Made by a program: the position numbers and the translations under genes
Notes under the pieces: model-generated
Databases searched by the model: none
What the model was told of the DNA's origin: nothing
The model's input: only the letters and a program-made list of their open reading frames with translations
Assembly (NCBI GenBank): GCA_003233305.1
Contig: QILI01000122.1
Span: 1-33,727 of the forward strand
Source: Mizugakiibacter sp.
GTDB lineage: Bacteria > Pseudomonadota > Gammaproteobacteria > Xanthomonadales > Rhodanobacteraceae
DNA length: 33,727 nt
Direction of reading: 5' to 3'
In this document: piece by piece, positions 12,971-20,831 of the stretch
Numbering within the stretch: position 1 is the stretch's first letter
Layout of the letters: every line of letters begins with the position of its first letter

Positions 12971-13756
12971 TCAGGAACTGGATATCCGAATCGGAAAACG
13001 TGCCTCGATAGCCATGGGCAAGTGATCAGAGAACGTTGATTCGAGGGTCCAGCGACGAATTACCTGCACCTCTTGAGTAACCAGAATATGATCGATGGCC
13101 CGATGCGGACGCCAACTCGGATAGGTGGGCAATGCCGGTTCCGGGGGCTGCAGGGAGGTGATGCAAAACAAACGTTCGAGTTCCGGGCTTTGAGGGGTGC
13201 AGTTCATATCGCCCATCAGCACCACATGGCGGTGCCCCTGCAAAAGCTCGGCAAGAAACTCGACCTGGCGGGTTCGCGCCTGTTGTCCCAGCGATAGATG
13301 CACGACAACCACAACCAGTGTATTCCGACCGTGTCCGAAATGCGCCACCAACGCACCACGGCCGGGGATCCTACCGGGCAGGGGATAGTCCAGCACTTCG
13401 CGCGGCGCCAGGCGGCTTAGTAAGCCATTCGCCGAACGTGCCAATTTGGCCACCCGTCGATTGGGTTGATCACTCCAGAACGGCATTCCAGCAGCTTGGG
13501 CAAGGTATTGGGTCTGGTTAAGAAACCCCGAACGCAGACTGCCGGCATCGGCTTCCTGTAACCCAACCAAATCGAATTCTGTAGCGAGGCTCGCCAGCCG
13601 GTCGAGGTTGGCAAGTTTGCCCACCCCTGGCAAAACATGCGTCAAACCGCGGGTGACATACTGCCGATATCGATCAACCGTACCACCGGCCAGAATATTG
13701 CAACTCAACAAGCGTAGGCGACTTGAGGGATGTGCAGTTGGGGCTGAACGCGACAT
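12971..13756 (-). CDS. Endonuclease/exonuclease/phosphatase (EEP) family protein
   Basis: A 261-residue Mg-dependent phosphohydrolase of the EEP superfamily. Motifs are in the usual order: LRLLSCNIL near residue 15, GLQEADAG (metal-binding glutamate), VVHLSLG, the GDMNC metal/catalytic motif, AIDHILV and SDHLPM with the terminal histidine. No signal peptide is seen. The substrate (DNA, phospholipid or other phosphodiester) is not predictable. It is the last gene of the operon with two dsbA-type genes, starting 28 bases after dsbA, an arrangement found in xanthomonads. Confidence 0.88.
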   Translation of the reverse strand: MSRSAPTAHPSSRLRLLSCNILAGGTVDRYRQYVTRGLTHVLPGVGKLANLDRLASLATEFDLVGLQEADAGSLRSGFLNQTQYLAQAAGMPFWSDQPNRRVAKLARSANGLLSRLAPREVLDYPLPGRIPGRGALVAHFGHGRNTLVVVVVHLSLGQQARTRQVEFLAELLQGHRHVVLMGDMNCTPQSPELERLFCITSLQPPEPALPTYPSWRPHRAIDHILVTQEVQVIRRWTLESTFSDHLPMAIEARFPIRISSS

Positions 13757-13784
13757 GGATGGCCCCTGCGTCGGTCGTTCCGGC

Positions 13785-14441
13785 TCAGTGGACCAGGGAC
13801 CGCGCTGTCTGTTCCCGCTTGACCAGCCAAAGAGTCAGATCCACCAACTGCTGGTAGCTTTGGATGCGGGCACTACGGTAGGCACCCCCCACCACGATGG
13901 TGGGTGTGGCATCAATTCCCCAGGCTTGTTCCAAACGCAGGTTACGCATCATTTCATTGGAGACCGCGTCGGAATTGGCAACTTTGAGAAATACCGCGGG
14001 CTTGACCCCATAGTGGGCATAGAAACCGGCCAGCTGCTGCAGCGAATACAGTGGCTCATGCCGCACATGCAGGGCTACAAACAAAGCCTTGTGGGTCTGT
14101 TTGAGTACCCCCAGGCGCTGGGCGGCATAAAAGGCTCGGGCATACGGCTCCCACATCGGTGAAAACACCGCCGGCACCATACGGAATACGGCATCCTTGG
14201 GAAGCTTGTTCTGGATCTCCCGGGCGTAGGACGCAAATTCCCAACAATGTGGGCAAGCGTAGGAAAACACTTCGACCACTTCGATTTTACCGTGCTCGGC
14301 CTGCAGCGGCTGTACCGGTTCAATGCGCTGGTACTGCACGCCTTGTTGATACAACACCATGGAATAGCCAGGTGCAGCTTGGGCCTGGACAAGGCCTGCC
14401 AGCAGCAGGCCCGCAGCAATCAGGATGGGTTTGAACAACAT
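13785..14441 (-). CDS. dsbA: Thiol:disulfide interchange protein DsbA
   Basis: Periplasmic oxidase that introduces disulfide bonds into exported proteins. The start at 14441 is chosen because GGAGAG precedes it and it gives a clean signal peptide (MLFKPILIAAGLLLAGLVQA, cut near QAQA-A); an ATG 8 codons upstream adds charged residues. The active site is CPHC in VFSYACPHCWEF and the cis-proline loop is ATPTIVVGG. Total 218 residues, normal for DsbA. It lies 20 bases after the lipoprotein-type DsbA gene and 28 before the EEP gene, all on the minus strand. No dsbB is in the window. Confidence 0.93.
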   Translation of the reverse strand: MLFKPILIAAGLLLAGLVQAQAAPGYSMVLYQQGVQYQRIEPVQPLQAEHGKIEVVEVFSYACPHCWEFASYAREIQNKLPKDAVFRMVPAVFSPMWEPYARAFYAAQRLGVLKQTHKALFVALHVRHEPLYSLQQLAGFYAHYGVKPAVFLKVANSDAVSNEMMRNLRLEQAWGIDATPTIVVGGAYRSARIQSYQQLVDLTLWLVKREQTARSLVH

Positions 14442-14461
14442 GGCTCTCTCCGCAGTAGCGA

Positions 14462-15376
14462 TCACTGCTTCAGATGCATGATCGCAGCATCACGTTGTGC
14501 CAACCAGCGCACCAGTGCACCGGTCTGCTGATAGCCCCCGGCATCACCAACTGTAAACCGGTACTTGCCGTTGACAACGATGGTTGGAGTTGCCGTCACC
14601 CCCAACAGCTTGATCAACTGATCGGCCCGACGTACCCGCGCTTTGACCGCAAAAGATTTAGCGGTGGCCACGAAAGCCCCAGCATTGACACCGTGCTTGG
14701 CGTAGAACTTGGCAATATTTTCAATCCCGGGTCTGAGTTCGCGACGGGTGCGGGGGTTGTAGGTTGCGAGTTCACCCGTAGTCCAAATTGCATTGAACAT
14801 AGCGTCATGAATCTTTGGGGTATCCACACCCATAGCTACGGCAGCGTAATAAGCGCGCTGAAAAACGGGCCAATCTTCATCGGGCCGGAAGCCCGCGGGA
14901 AGATAGGTCCACACCGCATACTTGGGCAAACTGCGGCGGATGGCATCCGCAAAGGGCGCAAAGCGGTTGCAGGCTGGACAGGCCCAGGAAAATACCTCCG
15001 TCACCACCACCTTGTCAGGATGCGAGGTAGGCTGGGCAGGCTGAATCAGAAAATAATTTTTACCCTCCACCCAGCGTCCGGTATCTGCGGGTGCCAATAC
15101 CGGCACCCCCGAAATTGCTGACCGCTTTGTTGTTTGCTGCACCGGCGAGGTGCCCGCTGATACCGCAACCGTGGATGAAAGCACTGGGTTAAGCGCCGTG
15201 CTACTGCCTGGGGCGGGGGTGGAATGGATAGTGCTCGCCGCCGCCGGAGTCGTCGCTGGCGTGGTACTTAACGTAGCGGGAGCCTGGGCAGCCTGAGAGC
15301 TAGTCGGTGCCTGGGGAGAGGAACATGCCGCCAATCCCGCAGTCAGCAGAGCGGCCAGAAAAAGTTTCTTGATCAT
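14462..15376 (-). CDS. DsbA-like lipoprotein (thiol:disulfide interchange)
   Basis: About 304 residues. The start at 15376 gives a textbook lipoprotein signal (MIKKLFLAALLTAGLAAC) with GAGG 10-11 bases upstream; a Met 7 codons earlier is less likely. After the lipid-modified cysteine comes a low-complexity Ala/Thr/Ser/Pro linker of about 70 residues, then a DsbA thioredoxin fold with CPAC in VFSWACPACNRF and the cis-proline loop ATPTIVVNG. CPAC rather than CPHC suggests a less oxidising redox potential than the partner DsbA. It is the first gene of the operon, so the two proteins are probably made together, one anchored by lipid and a long flexible tether, one free. Confidence 0.9.
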   Translation of the reverse strand: MIKKLFLAALLTAGLAACSSPQAPTSSQAAQAPATLSTTPATTPAAASTIHSTPAPGSSTALNPVLSSTVAVSAGTSPVQQTTKRSAISGVPVLAPADTGRWVEGKNYFLIQPAQPTSHPDKVVVTEVFSWACPACNRFAPFADAIRRSLPKYAVWTYLPAGFRPDEDWPVFQRAYYAAVAMGVDTPKIHDAMFNAIWTTGELATYNPRTRRELRPGIENIAKFYAKHGVNAGAFVATAKSFAVKARVRRADQLIKLLGVTATPTIVVNGKYRFTVGDAGGYQQTGALVRWLAQRDAAIMHLKQ

Positions 15377-15427
15377 TTGAAAATAACCTCGATGCAAATC
15401 GGTCCTTCCGGGAACCGGTAGAAAAAC

Positions 15428-15643
15428 TCAGGATGGCGTCGCTACACTGGAGGACAGCGCAGTTCGATGCAAGCCGGAGAGATAACTACTCAGCACTGCA
15501 ATCGGTCGGTCGCTAAAACACGGGCCGACGATAAGCTTGGCCTGGCCTGCTACAACCTTCCCGTTCAACCTACCGGAACCGGCCCGGGTCAGACCTGTGG
15601 CTACCATAAAAACAAATGCCGAGCTCGTTTGCAGACGTTTCAC
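15428..15643 (-). pseudogene. Short exported ORF, possible remnant of a cytochrome c4-type gene
   Basis: A 71-codon frame starting with GTG at 15643, with GGAG 8 bases upstream and a signal-peptide-like start (MKRLQTSSAFVFMVATGLTRA). The segment GKVVAGQAKLIVGPC resembles the beginning of a mature cytochrome c4 (G-x-x-x-AGQAK-x-x-x-x-C), but no CxxCH haem motif occurs in any frame I checked, and the frame ends after 71 residues. In xanthomonads this position, between engB and the twin dsbA genes, is usually held by a cytochrome c gene. It may be a decayed remnant or a small unrelated exported protein. Confidence 0.35.
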
Positions 15644-15737
15644 ACTGTGTTCTCCAGTAACAAAAATCAGCTAAGCAGGACGCACACGGCAAGATAGTGG
15701 ATTATCCTCACGCTTCGGAAACCGGTCAAACCCCACT

Positions 15738-16376
15738 ATGTCCGTTCAACACCCATTGCAAGGTGCGTACTTTGATCGTGCTGCTCACATCGTGCGCGAA
15801 CTACCGGCCGATGCCGGTATCGAGATTGCCTTTGCCGGCCGCTCCAATGCTGGAAAATCAAGTGCACTCAACACCCTGGCGGGTGTGAAAGCGCTCGCCC
15901 GTACCTCCAAGACCCCGGGCCGAACCCAGCAGATGGTGGTGTTTAACCTGCCTTCCGGGCATCGCCTGATTGACCTGCCCGGTTATGGATATGCCAAGGT
16001 GCCCGAAACCCTGCGCAACCATTGGCGCCAGCAATTAGAGACCTACTTAAGTAACCGGCACAGTTTGCGCGGACTGGTTTTAATCATGGATATCCGCCAC
16101 CCAATGCGTGACTTCGACCGGGAGATGCTGCGTTTTTCGGCGGCGAGCGAGTTATCCTGTCATGTATTGTTGAGCAAGGCCGACAAACTAAGTCGCTCTG
16201 AGAGAGCCCGTACCCTGCAGCAAGTCCGCAGAGACCTGGCCTCGACACCGTTCATCGGCACAGTACAGATCTTCTCGGCTACCACCCGCCTTGGGGTAGA
16301 GGAAGCTCGTCTCGCCGTCGCCCAGTTACTTGGCATGGACACTTCGCCGGCTCCCAGCAACCCCGTCTCGGGCTGA
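15738..16376 (+). CDS. engB: Ribosome biogenesis GTP-binding protein EngB (YsxC/YihA)
   Basis: A 212-residue P-loop GTPase needed for assembly of the 50S subunit. Motifs: G1 in AFAGRSNAGKSS (~residue 32-43), the switch threonine in SKTPGRTQ, G3 DLPGYGYAKV and G4 SKAD. The ATG at 15738 gives the normal family start; a ribosome-binding site is weak. It ends exactly where the convergent msrC gene ends (stop codons abut at 16376/16377). It is divergent from the dsbA operon. Confidence 0.95.
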   Translation: MSVQHPLQGAYFDRAAHIVRELPADAGIEIAFAGRSNAGKSSALNTLAGVKALARTSKTPGRTQQMVVFNLPSGHRLIDLPGYGYAKVPETLRNHWRQQLETYLSNRHSLRGLVLIMDIRHPMRDFDREMLRFSAASELSCHVLLSKADKLSRSERARTLQQVRRDLASTPFIGTVQIFSATTRLGVEEARLAVAQLLGMDTSPAPSNPVSG

Positions 16377-16865
16377 TCAGCGCAGACTGGCCAGAAACAC
16401 CTTAGCCAGCTTCTCCATACCCTGGCGATCTTCAGCATCGAAACGTCCCGGTACGGGAGCATCAACATCCCACACTCCGAGCAGGCTGCCATCGTCATGC
16501 TGCAGAGGTACGACGAGTTCTGAACGCGACGCGGCATCACAGGCAATATGCCCAGGAATCGTCTGCACATCGGCCACCAACTGGGTCTCGAGCGTTGCCG
16601 CTGCAGTGCCGCACACCCCTCGCTGCAAGGCGATGCGTACACAAGCCGGGCGGCCCTGAAAGGGACCCACCACCAGTTCATGGCCATCAAAGAAATAGAA
16701 ACCGCACCAGTTGATCGATGGCACATGCTGCCAGACCAGGGCGGCAAAATTGGCCGCATTGGCTACCCGGTCATGCTCATCAGCCAGCAGGGCCTCAGCC
16801 TCCCGTGCCAGCATGGCGTAAAAGGAAGATTTACTTTGCTGATCGAGTTCAGGGCTCGAATACAT
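16377..16865 (-). CDS. msrC: Free methionine-R-sulfoxide reductase, GAF domain
   Basis: A 162-residue GAF-domain enzyme that reduces free methionine-R-sulfoxide, as E. coli YebR/MsrC. The family block WCGFYF, GPFQGRPACVRI, GVCGTA, HIACDAASRSELVVPL and LGVWDVDAP is present, including the three redox cysteines (in ACVRI, GVCGT and IACDA). Cytoplasmic. It is convergent with engB without a gap, and divergent from bioD, whose coding start lies close by, so the two promoters must share a very short space or overlap coding sequence. Confidence 0.92.
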   Translation of the reverse strand: MYSSPELDQQSKSSFYAMLAREAEALLADEHDRVANAANFAALVWQHVPSINWCGFYFFDGHELVVGPFQGRPACVRIALQRGVCGTAAATLETQLVADVQTIPGHIACDAASRSELVVPLQHDDGSLLGVWDVDAPVPGRFDAEDRQGMEKLAKVFLASLR

Positions 16866-16899
16866 GGCGAAAGAATCGGTGAATGCGGGTTATTATCGC

Positions 16900-17652
16900 A
16901 TGATGCAGCGTGCTACTCCCCAGTCCCAGCGAGGTGCTGACGTGTTCATCACCGGTACCGATACAGGTATCGGCAAAACCTATGTCAGCGTCACTCTACT
17001 GCAAGCCCTGCGAGCGCAAGGGCATACCGCCATCGGCATGAAACCGATCGCCAGCGGCTGCACAATCACTGTAAATGGGCTCCGTAACGAAGATGCTCTG
17101 GCCCTGCAGGTGGCGTGCAACCCGCGTCCTGACTATGCCGAGATCAATCCTGTCGCCTTGCTTGCCCCAGTCTCGCCGCACCTGGCCGCAGCGATCGAAG
17201 CTACGCGTATCGAGCTGGCCCCCATCCATCAGGCCTTTGCCACTCTGCAAGCCCAGGCCCAACACGTGATCGTCGAAGGAGTGGGCGGCTGGCTGGCCCC
17301 GTTACGGGAGGATCTGAGCGTGGCGGATTTGGTTCGCAGCATGGATCTACCGGTAATTCTGGTGGTTGGGCTGCGCCTCGGTTGCCTCAATCACGCGCTA
17401 CTCAGTGCCCGGGCCATCCTGGCCGACGGTTGCACCCTGCTGGGCTGGATCGGCAATGCCGTCGATCCCACCATGCGTGCCCGCGAAGGTAACCTGGACA
17501 CCTTGCGACACCTGCTGCCGGCCCCCTGCCTGGGGATTCTTGAGCACCAGCCCGACTCATCTCAACAGATCGGAGCACTGGATGCCGCCGTACTTAGCAT
17601 TCAGCCAGCCACCCTCCACGACAGCGAATTACCCACTCGAGACCCACCATGA
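16900..17652 (+). CDS. bioD: Dethiobiotin synthetase
   Basis: Closes the ureido ring of dethiobiotin from 7,8-diaminopelargonate, CO2 and ATP in biotin synthesis. P-loop in FITGTDTGIGKT, then GMKPIASGC, PVALLAPVSPHLAA, VEGVGGWLAPL (E-G-x-G-G) and GWIGNAVDP match BioD. The start is uncertain: ATG at 16900 or 16903 gives about 14 residues before the P-loop strand, while GTG at 16942 has GAGG 7 bases upstream but would begin directly in the strand. An ATG at 16864 would overlap msrC. The stop overlaps the next start (ATGA), so the two genes are translationally coupled. Other bio genes are not in the window. Confidence 0.9.
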   Translation: MMQRATPQSQRGADVFITGTDTGIGKTYVSVTLLQALRAQGHTAIGMKPIASGCTITVNGLRNEDALALQVACNPRPDYAEINPVALLAPVSPHLAAAIEATRIELAPIHQAFATLQAQAQHVIVEGVGGWLAPLREDLSVADLVRSMDLPVILVVGLRLGCLNHALLSARAILADGCTLLGWIGNAVDPTMRAREGNLDTLRHLLPAPCLGILEHQPDSSQQIGALDAAVLSIQPATLHDSELPTRDPP

Positions 17653-17984
17653 CCACGTACCGGCTAAGGATCAATGATTTTACTCATGCGCATGGGGAAA
17701 ACCCCCAGCTGGCCTTCCAGGGCGCAAGTCCCGAGTCACTGGCCAAAACTTTCGCAGAGGCCCTGCAACAACCACGACTGTTCAAGCGGTGGTGGCAACA
17801 GCAGGAGAACCCGGACAAGATCGACAAAACTCTGGGTGACACCGACGCCAACGCTACAGTGCTGGCTGAGCAACATGATTTGCATGTTGAACTCCAGGTC
17901 CGCACCCATTTGCCGCACCGCATCCTCAAACAGCGCCTCAACTGGCTGATCGGTTCTAACTGGGAGCTGTACGACGTGCGCTGA
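17649..17984 (+). CDS. Small conserved-looking protein coupled to bioD, function unknown
   Basis: 111 residues, starting at the ATG that overlaps the bioD stop (ATGA), so it is likely translated by re-initiation. I do not recognise a domain. The sequence is soluble, with a beta-strand-like start (TYRLRINDF), a helical middle with WWQQQ, and a C-terminal part (ELQVRTHLPHRILKQRLNWLIG) with mixed strand and helix. No signal peptide, membrane segment or metal motif is seen. Coupling suggests a role near biotin synthesis, or merely transcriptional linkage. Confidence 0.7.
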   Translation: MTTYRLRINDFTHAHGENPQLAFQGASPESLAKTFAEALQQPRLFKRWWQQQENPDKIDKTLGDTDANATVLAEQHDLHVELQVRTHLPHRILKQRLNWLIGSNWELYDVR

Positions 17985-18375
17985 AGGCCCGCCGGACAAT
18001 CCCACTGCTGTACTCTCGTTATAGGCACATCACACATCTTTGCCTGCTCCTTCGCGTGACTCGTCTTCCGTCACCACCGCTAACAGACGTGGCGGTTAAC
18101 AGCTTGTTCGTTACCGTGGTGCGTAATAAGGGGGCGAGGTAAATCCCCCAAGATGGCCGACTCGAACGCCGCTCAGCTCGTCGCCAGGCAGCAACATTCC
18201 TGGTTTTGGACTCCTGGGAAAGGAAGAATTCGACCACTCAACCATTAACATGCGAATTGAACTTTCGCAGCGATTTACTAGCCCGCTTTCCCCCTGCCTC
18301 CTGAACCGCGACAATAGGGCGTTCTTTCCCTATTGCGGCAACCTTGCCGCTCCGCTTTACTTCCGGGAGACTGTT
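17985..18375 (+). other. Intergenic leader between the bioD operon and icd
   Basis: 391 bases with no supported gene. The icd frame stays open back to an ATG at 18250, but that extension does not resemble isocitrate dehydrogenase and lacks a ribosome-binding site. The last 65 bases contain two adjacent hairpins (see 18312-18349). The region probably holds the icd promoter; no clear -10/-35 pair could be fixed. Confidence 0.6.
18312..18349 (+). promoter_or_regulatory. Two tandem hairpins in the icd 5' leader
   Basis: CAATAGGG (18312-18319) pairs perfectly with CCCTATTG (18328-18335) around an 8-base loop. Directly after it CGGCA (18336-18340) pairs with TGCCG (18345-18349). The pair ends 15 bases before the GGGAG ribosome-binding site of icd. 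No T-run follows, so a simple terminator is unlikely; an mRNA-stability or translation-control element is possible. Confidence 0.4.
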
Positions 18376-19704
18376 ATGACTGAACCTACCTACACCCCAT
18401 CCGCTGGTAGCGAGAAGATCAGCATTGCTCACGGCAAACTACAGGTACCTAAGCAACCGGTCATTCCTTTCATTGAGGGTGATGGCACCGGCCCGGATAT
18501 CTGGCGTGCGACCGTCCGGGTACTTGATGCTGCCGTAGCCAAAGCCTACGCCGGGCAGCGTAAGATTCACTGGCTGGAAGTTTTTGCTGGTGAGAAGAGC
18601 CACAACCAGTTCGGTAGCTGGCTCCCGGATGCCACCGTCGAAGCCTGCCGTGAGTATCTGGTGTCAATCAAGGGCCCCTTGACCACCCCCATTGGTGGCG
18701 GTATCCGCTCCCTGAATGTGGCGTTACGGCAATTATTGGACTTATATGTGTGTCTGCGCCCAGTGCGCTGGTTTAAGGGCGTGCCCTCACCGGTGAAAAA
18801 ACCTCAGGAAGTGGATATGGTGATCTTCCGTGAGAACACCGAGGATATCTATGCCGGTATCGAATGGCCCAGCGGCAGTGAGGAAGCAAGCAGAATTCTG
18901 AGCTTTCTTGAACACGAGTTTCCACAGTCATTCGACAAAATTCGTTTCGGCACACAAGATAAAATTGACACTTGGCAGAAATGGCTGGAAACCATTGGTA
19001 TGGACCGGCGCGAACTGGGGGTGGAGGTTGGCATCGGCATCAAACCGGTCAGCCGACTTGGTACCGAACGCCTGGTGTACAGCGCCATCAGCTACGCGAT
19101 CCAAAATCAACGCAAATCGGTAACCCTGGTACACAAGGGCAACATTATGAAGTTTACCGAGGGCGCTTTCCGTGATTGGGGCTACCAGGTCGCCCACGAT
19201 TTCTTCGGTGCTGTGGAACTTGATGGCGGACCTTGGATGGTAATCCCCGAGGGTAAACCGGGAGCCGGCCTGATTATCAAAGACGTTATTGCTGATGCCT
19301 TTCTGCAGCAGATCCTGCTGCGTCCAACCGAATACGATGTGGCGGCCACACTCAACCTCAATGGTGACTATCTCTCCGATGCATTGGCCGCGCAGGTCGG
19401 CGGCATCGGTATCGCCCCCGGTGGCAACATCAACTATGTTACCGGTCATGCAGTGTTTGAAGCCACCCATGGTACGGCACCCAAATATGCCGGCCTGGAC
19501 AAGGTCAATCCGGGCTCGCTTACCCTGTCGGGTGAAATGATGTTGCGCTACATGGGTTGGGATGAAGCCGCCGACATCATCATCCTGGCCATGGACAGGG
19601 CGATTGCCAGCAAGCATGTCACCTATGACTTTGCCCGTCTGATGGAAGGCGCCACTAAAGTAAAATGCTCGGAATTCGGTGATCAGCTGATTGCCGGCAT
19701 GTAA
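18376..19704 (+). CDS. icd: NADP-dependent isocitrate dehydrogenase
   Basis: TCA-cycle enzyme converting isocitrate to 2-oxoglutarate with NADP. The ATG at 18376 follows GGGAG by 6 bases and gives 442 residues, slightly longer than E. coli Icd (416). Key blocks: [61 protein letters not shown] and [11 protein letters not shown]. The lysine-tyrosine of APKYAG is the NADP-type determinant. The serine of [11 protein letters not shown] is the site phosphorylated by AceK in enterics, so similar control is possible; aceK is not in the window. It stands alone, closed by a long hairpin at 19715-19764. Confidence 0.96.
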   Translation: MTEPTYTPSAGSEKISIAHGKLQVPKQPVIPFIEGDGTGPDIWRATVRVLDAAVAKAYAGQRKIHWLEVFAGEKSHNQFGSWLPDATVEACREYLVSIKGPLTTPIGGGIRSLNVALRQLLDLYVCLRPVRWFKGVPSPVKKPQEVDMVIFRENTEDIYAGIEWPSGSEEASRILSFLEHEFPQSFDKIRFGTQDKIDTWQKWLETIGMDRRELGVEVGIGIKPVSRLGTERLVYSAISYAIQNQRKSVTLVHKGNIMKFTEGAFRDWGYQVAHDFFGAVELDGGPWMVIPEGKPGAGLIIKDVIADAFLQQILLRPTEYDVAATLNLNGDYLSDALAAQVGGIGIAPGGNINYVTGHAVFEATHGTAPKYAGLDKVNPGSLTLSGEMMLRYMGWDEAADIIILAMDRAIASKHVTYDFARLMEGATKVKCSEFGDQLIAGM

Positions 19705-19714
19705 CAGTCCCAAC

Positions 19715-19764
19715 AGAACACGAACCGCGCGGAATGCATGCCCCACCCGCGCCGTTCGTGTTCT
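19715..19764 (+). terminator. Long hairpin after icd, probable terminator
   Basis: AGAACACGAAC (19715-19725) pairs perfectly with GTTCGTGTTCT (19754-19764); after one mismatch the stem continues with GCGCGG/CCGCGC, giving about 18 bp. It is followed by only a weak T content (TGTAAC), so it may be rho-assisted or mainly stabilise the mRNA end. Confidence 0.65.
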
Positions 19765-19802
19765 TGTAACTATCATAATCTGCTTGAATATTCGGAGTTT
19801 TT

Positions 19803-20471
19803 ATGCAAAAAACCGCCATCCTCGTTGACGGCGCCTATTTTCTGGCCCGCTTCCGTAAAGTCTATGATGATCGTGATGCCAATGACGCCCGTAGCGTCGC
19901 CCGGACGCTGTTCGGCATGGCCCTGGAACATGTCAAGACCCAGGAGCGGCCACGTGATGCGCTGTACCGGATCTTTTTTTACGATTGCGCGCCATTGAAG
20001 CGCAGCTTTGAGCGCCCGGTCAGTGGCGACATGATCGATTTCGGCCGTAGTGCCTCGGCCGAGTTCCGCCGTGAACTGCACTACGAATTACGTCGGCAAC
20101 GCAAAATGGCCCTACGCTTGGGACGGCTGGCAGAACGTGGCGAATGGCTACTCAAACGTTACGCCTTGCAGGAACTGCGGGCCGGCCGTATGCATTGGGA
20201 TGAGTTGCGTGATGAACACTTTGAACTTGATATCCGGCAGACCCAGGTCGATGTGATGATTGGTCTCGACATTGCCAGCCTGGCCTACAAGCGCCTGGTT
20301 GACCAGATGATTCTGGTTACCGGCGACACCGATTTCGTCCCCGCCGCAAAACTGGCCCGAATGGAAGGCATCGATGTGATTCTCGACCCCATGTGGCAAG
20401 GGGTCTCGCCGGAACTGCACGAGCACATCGACGGTATGCAATCAGTCTGTCCACGTCCTGGATCAAGCTAG
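19803..20471 (+). CDS. NYN-domain (LabA/DUF88-like) putative RNase
   Basis: 222 residues, ATG at 19803 with GGAG 6 bases upstream. It has the PIN-like NYN fold: the first aspartate in AILVDGAYF (~8), a conserved VDVMIGLDIASLA block (~152-165) and TGDTDFVPAAKLA (~180-190) with the remaining acidic residues of the metal site. NYN proteins are metal-dependent ribonucleases or RNA-binding proteins; the target is unknown here. A basic middle segment (RRELHYELRRQRKMALRLGRL) could touch nucleic acid. It sits downstream of icd but is separated by a hairpin, so probably has its own transcript. Confidence 0.88.
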   Translation: MQKTAILVDGAYFLARFRKVYDDRDANDARSVARTLFGMALEHVKTQERPRDALYRIFFYDCAPLKRSFERPVSGDMIDFGRSASAEFRRELHYELRRQRKMALRLGRLAERGEWLLKRYALQELRAGRMHWDELRDEHFELDIRQTQVDVMIGLDIASLAYKRLVDQMILVTGDTDFVPAAKLARMEGIDVILDPMWQGVSPELHEHIDGMQSVCPRPGSS

Positions 20472-20831
20472 GCACGTTGTTTCGATAATCCGGACAGGAA
20501 CCACACCAACGGGGCATAAAGGGACTGTTTTATGCCCTTGGGAGTGCGGGCAGCCCACCCGCTGTGGCCAGGATAGCCATACGTGTTTATGGGCGGTCAC
20601 CACCAAGAGCTTGCCGTACGGCATCCGGGACACCCACTGCTGAATCCAGCTCCGCTCGGCCCGCGCTTAGCGCCTTGGAGCACTGCAGGCTGCTCCACAC
20701 GCTCTCAATCCGCAAGAAGTGCAGGTAACTTGGGGCGGTGGTACCTCATCCCTCATAAAGGGTAGCGTCCCCTTTGTACGCATTGCGCCCGATACGTTAT
20801 CCTCTGATTTCTCTCGCTATGGCTTGATACG
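20472..20831. other. Intergenic region after the NYN gene
   Basis: 360 bases without a supported gene. The only visible structures are a perfect 9-bp hairpin, GGGCATAAA (20512-20520) with TTTATGCCC (20529-20537), and a 5-bp GCGGG/CCCGC hairpin just after it; the first could end the NYN transcript. The remainder shows nothing I can name. Confidence 0.6.

Noticed and set aside
14474-15121. A 215-codon open frame on the plus strand
   Set aside because: Antisense to the DsbA-like lipoprotein gene; no signal, motif or start site of its own.
18928-19776. A 282-codon open frame on the minus strand
   Set aside because: Antisense to icd, which is certain; long antisense frames are common in such codon usage.
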